Positions 35,846 through 42,009 of a DNA stretch of 42,009 bases are shown here, one piece after another. Within the stretch, counting starts at the first letter, position 1; every line of letters begins with the position of its first letter. The stretch comes from an uncultured Bacteroidia bacterium (GTDB lineage Bacteria > Bacteroidota > Bacteroidia > Bacteroidales > UBA932), in the NCBI GenBank assembly GCA_902778105.1, contig CACYWN010000026.1, forward strand, positions 1 through 42,009, read 5' to 3'. The translations under genes were made by a program, and so were the position numbers. The notes under the pieces were generated by a model. That model searched no databases and had not been told where the DNA came from. It was given only the letters and a program-made list of their open reading frames with translations.

Positions 35846-36301
35846 TCAGTTGGCCTTCTTCCTGCGTGACGGGCGAATCGGAAAGGCCATCGGTTCCCGC
35901 CCGTCTACCAGGGGTCCGCCGATCAGGGGACGGGACACGGACCTGTCATCGAATCCATACGACCTTTTGATCGCTGCTGCAAACGCTTCGAGTTGGGGAA
36001 TGGTATCGAACATCATCAGGCTCCAGAACTCTTCCGCCCGTTCGTAAGGCTGGGCGCACCCCAGGATTTCCGCCATCGCCACCAGCCGGACGGCCTGGCA
36101 GACCGCCTGGTCCCTGGTCCGCCACATATACTCCGTCATGTCGTGGACCAACTGTCTGAGTCTTTTGTCACACTCTTCGGCGTGGTCCAGTTTCGCACGA
36201 TAATCCTCCGAAACGAACGCTTCCTCCGTAACGAACACTTCTTCCGTGGAGAAATGGAACTTCCCATCTTCGTCCACCAGCACTTCCAAAAACTTTTTCA
36301 T
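35846..36301 (-). CDS. Unknown 151-residue partner of the transposase homologue
   Basis: I do not recognise a family. The protein is acidic at the N-terminus (VDEDGKFHFSTEEVFVTEE), mostly helical in the middle (LDHAEECDKRLRQLVHDMTEYMW, AVCQAVRLVAMAEILGC) and ends in a basic, proline-rich tail (PIRPSRRKKAN). No signal peptide or membrane segment. The spacing to the transposase gene (2 bases) is a strong sign that the proteins are made together. A DNA-binding accessory or regulator would fit the basic tail, but that is a guess. No consensus promoter is visible upstream. An inverted pair AACGGGA/TCCCGTT (36317-36323 and 36363-36369) lies in its leader. Confidence 0.75.
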   Translation of the reverse strand: MKKFLEVLVDEDGKFHFSTEEVFVTEEAFVSEDYRAKLDHAEECDKRLRQLVHDMTEYMWRTRDQAVCQAVRLVAMAEILGCAQPYERAEEFWSLMMFDTIPQLEAFAAAIKRSYGFDDRSVSRPLIGGPLVDGREPMAFPIRPSRRKKAN

Positions 36302-36622
36302 GGCAGTTTATTCAATAACGGGACGCCACCGTTGGCAATCCAAATGCAAGAATAAGGAATTATCCCGTTTTGCAGCACGGATGGGAAGACCAGATTCTTG
36401 CAACTCAACCGGTTGGTTTCCAGGGACTTACGATGCAACGCGATTGTAATCACATTTTCAATCAGAACGAATCTCTTGATTGTCAGCTAATTACAGCCAT
36501 CTGAACAAGCAAGAAAGCGGAGGTGCGGCCACCAGTGGTTTCAGGGAAAGAACGCTATGATTAGCGCAGTTGAGAGCGGTTACGATAGTGACTGCACGAT
36601 CCACGCCGGGCGAGAAGCAAGA
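36302..36622. other. Non-coding stretch upstream of the transposase operon
   Basis: About 320 bases without a convincing gene. Frames across it are short or run into the repeat array. It should contain the operon promoter, but I see no TAnnTTTG/TTTG pair. The AACGGGA/TCCCGTT inverted pair (36317-36369) is the only structure noted. Confidence 0.5.
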
Positions 36623-36981
36623 GTGAGAGACCGCTGATGATGGCCGGTGCGGTCGCCGGTGCAGGTGGGGGCGGTTACCGGTGCAGGCGGGGGCGGTTGC
36701 TGGTGCAGGTGTGGGCGGTTGCTGGTGCAGGTGTGGGCGGTTGCTGGTGCAGGTGTGGGCGGTTGCTGGTGCAGGTGTGGGCGGTTGCTCCGGCGCCACT
36801 GGAGTGCGCAGGATCGTGATTTGCGGCGCTGGTCCCCCACCAAAAATCCCACCTGCGCCAAGACTGGGTACCACCTGCACCAAGACTGGGCAACACCTGC
36901 ACCAATGTCGGGCATCACCTGCACCAATGTCGGGCATCACCTGCACCGAAATCGGGCAATACCTGAACCATTTCGGCAGTA
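36623..36981 (-). repeat. Composite repeat copy C: two opposed 22-bp arrays around the core
   Basis: Starts with GTGAGAGACCGCTGATGA (36623-36640). Six 22-bp units run from 36649 to 36780 (four identical from 36693, containing GGTTGCTGGTGCAGGTGTGG) plus a 9-base stub. The core lies at 36790-36864. Then six 22-bp units run from 36850 to 36981 and begin CACCTGCACCA. CACCTGCACCA is the complement of TGGTGCAGGTG in the left units, so the two arrays are inverted relative to each other around the core and share the 22-base period, while the other half of each unit differs. Confidence 0.85.
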
Positions 36982-37080
36982 GCTGCGATACGCAACACCG
37001 TACCGAGCAGCTCCTGAGCCAAGAATGGGACACTCTTGCGCCAAGGCCGGAATACCTTTTCTCCAGGTCACGACACCCCC

Positions 37081-37155
37081 AAGCCCGGTCCTGCACAGAG
37101 CTGCACCCCAAAGCCCGGTCCTGCACAGAGCTGCACCCCAAGCCCGGTCCCGCGC
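37081..37155. repeat. 30-bp tandem repeat beyond the polymerase stop
   Basis: Two identical 30-base units (37081-37110, 37111-37140; each begins AAGCCCGGTCCTGCACAGAG) and a shorter diverged third to about 37155. They finish a few bases before the polymerase stop codon at 37160. The array is part of the same GC-rich, gene-free island as copies A-C but of different sequence. Confidence 0.8.
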
Positions 37156-37159
37156 AGAA

Positions 37160-38605
37160 CTACCCGGCTTGGACCACATGCCGCTCGACAACCTCGCCTT
37201 TGCGGTGGAGTTCGAAGCAGTCGGAGTTGTCGGGGAGCTTGACGTGGTGAATGCGGAGGGTCGGGTCGGAGCGCACGGCGCTCTTCGCGGCGGCGAGGGC
37301 CTTTTCGCCGTCAGGGTAGCGGAAGAGGAGCGGACCTTCTTGCACGCCCTCCTCCTGAGGCGGGGCGACCGGGAGTGTCAACGGAGACAATGGGGACGAC
37401 GACAACGACGAAGAAGACTGCGCCGGTTTTTTCCGTTCGTAGGCGAGCAGGCGGGCGTCTTCGGCCCGGGCGCGCTCAGCGTCGTACTGGCGGTCCCACT
37501 CGCGGTAGTACTCCATTTTCGGATCCTCGAAGAGGGACATCTGTTCGGTGGTTTCGTGGGTGAGTTTCGAAACGCCGAGGCCCACCTGGCGGAGGGGTGA
37601 CACTCCGTCCCAGACCTCGGAGAGCATCCGGCGGGCCTCGTTCAGGATGACGGCCGTGATGTCCGTCGGCTGACCCGTCTGGCACTGCCGCTGGGCGACG
37701 GAGAAGTCACTGTACTTGATGAACATGGACACGGTCGAGGCGCGGAAGCCGGCCCGGCGGATGCGGTGGGCGACGATGCAGGCCACGTTGAAGAGGGCCC
37801 GGTCGATGTCCTTCGGATCGGCCAGGTCCTTCGGGAAGGTCCGCTCCGCACTGTAGCTCTTGGCTTCCTGGACCTCCGTCTCCACCGGGGAATCATCCCG
37901 TCCGTTTGCATTCTGATGCAGTTGCACGGCGAACTTCTGGCCTACCAGGCGGGTGAGCTGCCCCACGCTGAGCCGCGCCAGGTCCCCGATGGTGCGGATG
38001 CCGTAGGCGAGGAGCCGCTCTTCGGTCTTTTTCCCCACCCAAAGGAGGTCCCGCACGCCCAGGGGCCACATCTTCTCCCGGACCTCGCTCTCCCAGAGGG
38101 TATGGACCTTGTCCGGCTTTTCGAAATCCGACGCCATCTTCGCCAGGAGCTTGTTCGAGCCTACGCCGACATTGACCGTGAATCCCAGGCGGGACTTGAT
38201 TTCGTCCTTGAGGCGGGTAGCAACTTCCACCGGGTCCTGCACCCCGCACCGGTGCGTCATGTCGAGGAAGCATTCGTCGATGGAAAACTGCTGCAGCACC
38301 GGGGAATAGCTCCGGCAGATGGCGATGAACCCCTCGGAACAGCGCTTGTACCATTCCCAGTCTCCGTGGACGATTACCAGTTGCGGGCATATCCGCAGCG
38401 CCATCGACACGGGGATGGCCGTCCGGATGCCCAGCTTCTTCGCCGGCATCGACGCGGCCGAGACGATGCTCCGCCGGTCGTTCGGGTCCCCGGACACGAC
38501 CGACGGGACCAGCCGGATATCCGGTCCTCCCGCCATGACGGTCTTCACCGCCGACCAACTGACGAAAGCGGAGTTCACATCGATATGGAAAATGATGCGG
38601 GGCAT
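37160..38605 (-). CDS. dinB: Y-family DNA polymerase (DinB/Pol IV type)
   Basis: A 481-residue translesion polymerase. The palm carries HIDVNSAFVSW (Asp9) and FSIDECFLDMT (Asp110/Glu111) as catalytic acids. The VGVGSNKLLAKMASDFEKPD and LWVGKKTEERLLAYGIRTIGDLA segments are the usual palm/thumb region with helix-hairpin-helix. The little-finger domain follows (YSAERTFPKDL). It is ~100 residues longer than typical Pol IV. The extra C-terminus has a Ser/Pro-rich linker (SSSSLSSSPLSPL) and a short compact end (RSDPTLRIHHVKLPDNSDCF). It probably copies damaged DNA. The -7-like box TATCTTTG at 38614-38621 is only nine bases before the ATG, so the mRNA may be almost leaderless. Confidence 0.93.
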   Translation of the reverse strand: MPRIIFHIDVNSAFVSWSAVKTVMAGGPDIRLVPSVVSGDPNDRRSIVSAASMPAKKLGIRTAIPVSMALRICPQLVIVHGDWEWYKRCSEGFIAICRSYSPVLQQFSIDECFLDMTHRCGVQDPVEVATRLKDEIKSRLGFTVNVGVGSNKLLAKMASDFEKPDKVHTLWESEVREKMWPLGVRDLLWVGKKTEERLLAYGIRTIGDLARLSVGQLTRLVGQKFAVQLHQNANGRDDSPVETEVQEAKSYSAERTFPKDLADPKDIDRALFNVACIVAHRIRRAGFRASTVSMFIKYSDFSVAQRQCQTGQPTDITAVILNEARRMLSEVWDGVSPLRQVGLGVSKLTHETTEQMSLFEDPKMEYYREWDRQYDAERARAEDARLLAYERKKPAQSSSSLSSSPLSPLTLPVAPPQEEGVQEGPLLFRYPDGEKALAAAKSAVRSDPTLRIHHVKLPDNSDCFELHRKGEVVERHVVQAG

Positions 38606-38613
38606 GTTTTCTA

Positions 38614-38621
38614 CAAAGATA
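38614..38621 (-). promoter_or_regulatory. -7 box of the polymerase gene
   Basis: TATCTTTG on the minus strand matches TAnnTTTG. No TTTG-like -33 box is found 19-21 bases upstream, so confidence is limited. Start of transcription would fall within a few bases of the ATG at 38605. Confidence 0.45.
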
Positions 38622-38704
38622 CGAAGAAAAACGTCCCCGCGTGCCGGCCAAGAGGACGGGGGGAGGCCGCAGGGGGGCGGGGAAACTATTCCCCTGGATG
38701 AATG

Positions 38705-38778
38705 TCGGGGTGATGTGACTCGAACACACGACCCTCTGGTCCCAAACCAGATACGCTAGCCAACTGCGCCACACCCCG
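38705..38778 (-). tRNA. tRNA-Pro (anticodon TGG)
   Basis: 74 bases fold as a cloverleaf on the minus strand: acceptor arms CGGGGTG and CACCCCG, D arm around GCGCAGTTGGCTAGC, anticodon stem TCTGG/CCAGA enclosing TTTGGGA (anticodon TGG, reads CCA), and T arm GTGTG-TTCGAGT-CACAT. The 3' CCA is not encoded. It lies between the polymerase gene and the xylose regulator. Confidence 0.95.
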
Positions 38779-38850
38779 ATGCCATGTGAGCGTAAAGGTA
38801 CGTGTTTTTCGCTGAACGGCAAAACAAAGCGAAGGAGACAATCCGTCAAT

Positions 38851-38865
38851 TTGTATCATATACAA
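38851..38865. promoter_or_regulatory. Putative operator palindrome upstream of the Nudix regulator
   Basis: TTGTAT-CAT-ATACAA, a perfect 6-base inverted repeat, lies about 50 bases upstream of the -33 box. A half-site TTGTATAT recurs at 38935-38942, overlapping the -7 box. A regulator of sugar-induced operons could bind here. Which protein binds is inference. Confidence 0.45.
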
Positions 38866-38915
38866 TATGAATTAATCTGATTTACAGATATTTAAGAAAA
38901 AATATCATTTTTCTT

Positions 38916-38947
38916 ATTGTTTAGAAGAAATTAATTGTATATCTTTG
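38916..38947 (+). promoter_or_regulatory. Promoter of the xylose operon
   Basis: TATCTTTG (38940-38947) is an exact -7 box; ATTG (38916-38919) lies 20 bases upstream as a three-of-four match to TTTG. The start codon is at 38968. Confidence 0.7.
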
Positions 38948-38967
38948 TCGGAACGAACACTGACATC

Positions 38968-39684
38968 ATGGAAAACGAACTGGCCAAGATTCACCTTTCG
39001 GTTGACTGCACGGTACTCGGTTTCGACGGAAACCGGCTGGAAGTGCTACTGATCCGCCGCACCGGCGAGGAAGGCGGGCGGGAGTTCCACGACATGAAAC
39101 TGCCCGGCAGCCTGATCCTGGACAACGAGGAACTGGACGATGCCGCCCGCCGCGTACTGACCGAACTCACCGGTCTCAAGAACATCACCCTGCAGCAGTT
39201 CAAGGCCTTCGGGTCGATGGACCGGACCAAGGATCCGAAAGACGTCCACTGGCTGGAACACGCCCAGAAGGCGCACGTCCACCGGATCGTCACGGTGGCC
39301 TACATGGCCCTGGTGAAGATCGGACGGGCCATGATCCGCGAAATGGAAGGCTCCGAGGCGCTGTGGGTCCCCGTCGGGGCCATCCCTCCCCTGGCGTTCG
39401 ACCATAACGAGATCATCGGCGAGGCCCTGGCGCACCTGCGGAGTTCAGCGTCGATGGACCCGTCCATCCTGTACGCCCTCCTCCCCCGGAAATTCACCGT
39501 CACCCAGCTCCGGAACCTCTACGAAATCGTCTTCGGGTCCAAACTGGACCCGGCCAACTTCTACAAGAAAATGATTCAGCTGCCCTACCTCGTCGCCCTG
39601 GACGAGCACGAGAAAGGGGTCGCCCACCGGGCCGCCCGGTACTTCCGCTTCGACAAGACTATCTACAACAAATCCCGCTTATAA
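38968..39684 (+). CDS. Nudix-family transcriptional regulator of sugar catabolism
   Basis: A 238-residue protein starting MENELAK. The N-terminal Nudix-like domain (LSVDCTVLGFDGNRLEVLLIRR, LPGSLILDNEELDDAARRVLTELTGL) has the fold but a degraded Nudix box: the expected GxxxxxEx7REUxEExGU lacks its usual catalytic glutamates (RRVLTELTGL instead of REL.EE.G). It is therefore probably a ligand sensor rather than a hydrolase. The C-terminal winged helix (FTVTQLRNLYEIVFGSKLDPANFYKKM) is as in NrtR-like regulators. Bacteroidetes use such proteins (e.g. AraR of Bacteroides) to control pentose genes. The xylulokinase ATG follows 2 bases after its stop, so it heads the xylose operon. Confidence 0.88.
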   Translation: MENELAKIHLSVDCTVLGFDGNRLEVLLIRRTGEEGGREFHDMKLPGSLILDNEELDDAARRVLTELTGLKNITLQQFKAFGSMDRTKDPKDVHWLEHAQKAHVHRIVTVAYMALVKIGRAMIREMEGSEALWVPVGAIPPLAFDHNEIIGEALAHLRSSASMDPSILYALLPRKFTVTQLRNLYEIVFGSKLDPANFYKKMIQLPYLVALDEHEKGVAHRAARYFRFDKTIYNKSRL

Positions 39685-39686
39685 CC

Positions 39687-41158
39687 ATGTACTTACTCGG
39701 TTACGACGTCGGAAGTTCTTCCGTCAAGGCCAGTCTCGTGAGCGTCGAGACCGGCAAATGCGTCGCCACGGCCTTCTATCCCAAGAGCGAGGCGCCCATC
39801 ATGTCCCGTCAACCCGGCTTCGCCGAACAGGATCCGGCCATGTGGTGGGCCAATCTGAAACTCGCCACCGCCGACATCCTGGAGCAGGTCCGCGGCAAAG
39901 CGACCCTCCAGAGCAAGACTTTCACCCCCGCGGACATCAAGGCCATCGGCATCTCCTACCAGATGCACGGCCTCGTGTGCGTGGACAAGGACCATAACGT
40001 CCTGCGCCCGTCCATCATCTGGTGCGACTCCCGCGCCGTACCCTACGGCAACAAGGCCTTCGGGGACCTGGGGGCCGACTGGTGCCTGGAGCACCTGCTC
40101 AACAACCCCGGCAACTTCACCGCGGCGAAGCTCGCCTGGGTGAAGGAGAACGAACCCCAGTTGTACGAGCGCATCAACAAGATCATGCTTCCGGGCGACT
40201 ACATCGCCATGCGCCTGACCGGGACGGTGTGCACCACTGTCAGCGGCCTTTCCGAGGGCATCTTCTGGGATTTCCGTGAGAACAAGGTGTCCGACCGCCT
40301 GCTGGATGAGTTCGGCTTCGACGCGAACGTCATCCCTCCGATCCGTCCCACCTTCGCCCCGCAGGGCGTCCTGTCCAGGGAAGCGGCGGAGGTCCTGGGC
40401 CTCGCCCCCGGCATCCCGGTCACCTACCGCGCCGGCGACCAGCCCAACAACGCCCTGTCCCTCAACGTCTTCAATCCGGGCGAAATCGCCTCCACCGCCG
40501 GCACCTCCGGCGTCGTGTACGGTGTGAACGGCACGGTCAACTATGACCCGCAGAGCCGCGTGATACGGCGGAACAGACCCGCCTGGGGGTCCTCCTGTGC
40601 ATCAACGGTACCGGCATCCTGAACTCCTGGATCCGCCGCAACATCGCCCCGGAGGGCATCTCCTACGCCGACATGAACGACGTCGCCGCCAACGTACCCA
40701 TCGGATCGGACGGCGTTTCCATCCTTCCCTTCGGCAACGGTGCCGAACGGATGCTCGGGAACAAGGACACCGGCTGCAGCATCCATGGGGTGAACTTCAA
40801 CCGCCACGGCAAGGCCCACCTGATGCGTGCCGCGCAGGAAGGCATCGTGTTCTCCTTCCAGTACGGGATCGAGATCATGGAGCAGATGGGCATCCCGGTG
40901 AAGATGATCCATGCCGGCAAGGCCAACATGTTCCTCTCCCCGATCTTCCGCAACACCCTTGCGGGCGTATCCGGGGCCACCATCGAACTGTATGACACCG
41001 ACGGTTCCGTGGGCGCCGCCAAGGGAGCGGGCATAGGCGCCGGCATCTACCGGGACAACAACGAAGCCTTCGCCACCCTGGAGAAGCTCGCCGTCATCAC
41101 CCCGGCGCACGAAGAGGAATACAAAGAAGCTTACGAAAACTGGAAATCAAACTTATAA
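39687..41158 (+). pseudogene. xylB: Xylulokinase, interrupted by a frameshift
   Basis: FGGY-family kinase in two frames. Frame 1 (39687-40622) starts MYLLGYDVGSSSVKASLVS with the N-terminal ATPase motif, then GISYQMHGLV, IIWCDSRA and AGDQPNNALSLN. After ...NYDPQSRV (~40560) it goes out of frame and stops. A second frame (open from ~40562, ending at 41158) continues EQTRLGVLLCINGTGILNSWIRR, GNGAERMLGNKDTG and GATIELYDTDGSVGAAKGAG. Between them the family normally has about seven residues that are missing here, so a deletion of about 22 bases would explain the shift. Normally it phosphorylates D-xylulose for the pentose phosphate pathway. If real, the lesion would disable xylose growth unless another kinase exists. 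Confidence 0.85.
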
Positions 41159-41175
41159 TTTTTTAAACACAAAAC

Positions 41176-42009
41176 ATGATGGCAAAAGAGTATTTCCCGA
41201 CAATCGGCAAGATCCCCTTCGAGGGCGCCGAGTCCAAGAACCCGATGGCGTTCCATTACTATGACGCAGAGCGCGTGGTGATGGGCAAGAAGATGAAGGA
41301 CTGGTTCAAGTTCGCGATGGCCTGGTGGCACACCCTGGGCCAGGCTTCCGCCGACCCGTTCGGCGGCCAGACCCGCTCCTACGAGTGGGACAAGGGCGAG
41401 TGCCCCTACTGCCGCGCCAAGGCCAAGGCCGACGCCGGTTTCGAGATCATGCAGAAGCTGGGCATCGAGTACTACTGCTTCCACGACATCGACCTGGTGG
41501 AGGACACCGAGGACATCGCCGAGTATGAAGCCCGCATGAAGGACATCACCGACTACCTCGTGGAGAAGCAGAAGGCGACCGGCATCAAGAACCTCTGGGG
41601 CACGGCCAACGTATTCGGCAACAAGCGCTACATGAACGGCGCCGCCACGAACCCGCAGTTCGACATCGTCGCCCGCGCCGCCGTCCAGATCAAGAACGCC
41701 ATCGATGCCACCATCAAGCTCGGCGGTACCTCGTACGTGTTCTGGGGCGGCCGTGAAGGCTACTACACCCTCCTGAACACCCAGATGCAGCGCGAGAAGG
41801 ACCACCTTGCCAAGATGCTCACCGCCGCCCGCGACTACGCCCGCGCCAACGGATTCAAGGGCACCTTCCTCATCGAGCCGAAGCCGATGGAGCCCACCAA
41901 GCACCAGTATGACGTGGACACGGAGACCGTGATCGGCTTCCTCCGCGCCAACGGCCTGGACAAGGACTTCAAGGTGAACATCGAGGTGAACCACGCCACC
42001 CTCGCCGGC
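41176..42009 (+). CDS. xylA: Xylose isomerase, 3' end beyond the window
   Basis: The first 278 residues of an enzyme that is about 440 residues in Bacteroidetes. It begins [20 protein letters not shown] (or at the next ATG) and contains [63 protein letters not shown] and the metal-site regions [16 protein letters not shown] and [12 protein letters not shown]. It interconverts D-xylose and D-xylulose using divalent metal. An oddity is a CPYC motif ([12 protein letters not shown] near 75-86) where relatives usually have no cysteines. It starts 17 bases after xylulokinase, in the same operon. Only the window end truncates it. Confidence 0.95.
   Translation, partial: MMAKEYFPTIGKIPFEGAESKNPMAFHYYDAERVVMGKKMKDWFKFAMAWWHTLGQASADPFGGQTRSYEWDKGECPYCRAKAKADAGFEIMQKLGIEYYCFHDIDLVEDTEDIAEYEARMKDITDYLVEKQKATGIKNLWGTANVFGNKRYMNGAATNPQFDIVARAAVQIKNAIDATIKLGGTSYVFWGGREGYYTLLNTQMQREKDHLAKMLTAARDYARANGFKGTFLIEPKPMEPTKHQYDVDTETVIGFLRANGLDKDFKVNIEVNHATLAG

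Noticed and set aside
34884-36301. Recently inserted IS200/IS605 element
   Set aside because: No TnpB, no subterminal palindromes tight to the gene, and the coupled 151-residue gene and repeat surroundings fit a domesticated transposase homologue better.
36649-36981. CRISPR array
   Set aside because: The units are 22 bp and directly abutting with no unique spacers, two arrays face each other, and no cas genes are present.
36491-37141. Long Pro/Ala/Thr/His-rich minus-strand frame through repeat copy C and its array
   Set aside because: The frame exists only because the 22-bp period is not a multiple of three and gives similar peptides in all frames. Several overlapping frames on both strands look alike, and composition is unlike any neighbour gene.
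38705-38778. tRNA-Pro as an integration site for a genomic island
   Set aside because: No integrase gene and no direct copy of the tRNA 3' end were seen in the window.

Overview
The window reads as chromosomal DNA from a GC-rich member of the Bacteroidales, probably an uncultured gut-type species. The evidence is a SusC/SusD pair, many N-terminal lipoprotein signals, GH97/GH13/GH109 enzymes, a Nudix-type sugar regulator next to xylulokinase/xylose isomerase, and several promoters with the Bacteroidetes -7 box TAnnTTTG (often TATCTTTG) and a TTTG-like -33 box. No species is assigned.

Layout. (1) 1-21.5 kb, all on the minus strand, is a large polysaccharide utilisation locus (PUL). Read in transcription order from a DeoR-family regulator (20690-21481) it holds a SIS-domain amino-sugar isomerase (AgaS type), a GatZ/KbaZ-type tagatose-bisphosphate protein, SusC, SusD, a DGDFxDW surface lipoprotein, two DUF4874/DUF4832-type lipoproteins, a second DGDFxDW lipoprotein, a thioredoxin-fold lipoprotein, an SdiA-regulated-type beta-propeller, an alkaline phosphatase, a dual-specificity/tyrosine-type phosphatase, a frameshifted glycan-binding lipoprotein, an EamA transporter and a third, divergent DUF4832-like protein. 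(2) 21.6-25.4 kb, plus strand, divergent from the regulator: PfkB kinase, GH109 alpha-N-acetylgalactosaminidase-type enzyme and an acetyl-xylan-esterase-type esterase. Together (1) and (2) suggest capture and catabolism of a GalNAc/galactosamine-containing glycan. The three phosphatase/phytase-like proteins hint that the glycan may carry phosphate. Direct repeats of the form GTTTC-N5-GTTTC (or the complement GAAAC-N5-GAAAT) lie in the regulator/kinase intergene, upstream of the SIS gene and upstream of the phosphatase gene. They are good candidates for the DeoR operator.

(3) 25.4-31.4 kb, minus strand: an alpha-glucan set (GH13, GH13, GH97) without its own SusC/D. The two GH13 genes are separated by a 116-bp element with perfect 26-bp inverted ends. 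(4) 31.4-34.1 kb, minus strand: NAD-dependent epimerase, Gfo/Idh/MocA oxidoreductase, a possible 29-residue membrane peptide and a small lipoprotein. (5) 34.1-37.16 kb: a non-coding repeat island surrounding a two-gene operon, a REP-associated-type (HUH/Y1) transposase homologue and an unknown 151-residue partner. Three copies of a conserved ~75-88-bp core flank the pair. The cores carry short tandem arrays, some of which face each other in inverted orientation with the same 22-bp period. This is the most novel-looking part of the window. (6) 37.16-38.8 kb: a Y-family DNA polymerase and tRNA-Pro(TGG), both minus strand. (7) 38.9-42.0 kb, plus strand: xylose operon with Nudix-family regulator, xylulokinase (broken by a frameshift that looks like a ~22-bp deletion) and xylose isomerase, cut by the window end.

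Two genes (2337-3688 and 39687-41158) are interrupted by frameshifts. Both could be real mutations or assembly errors.
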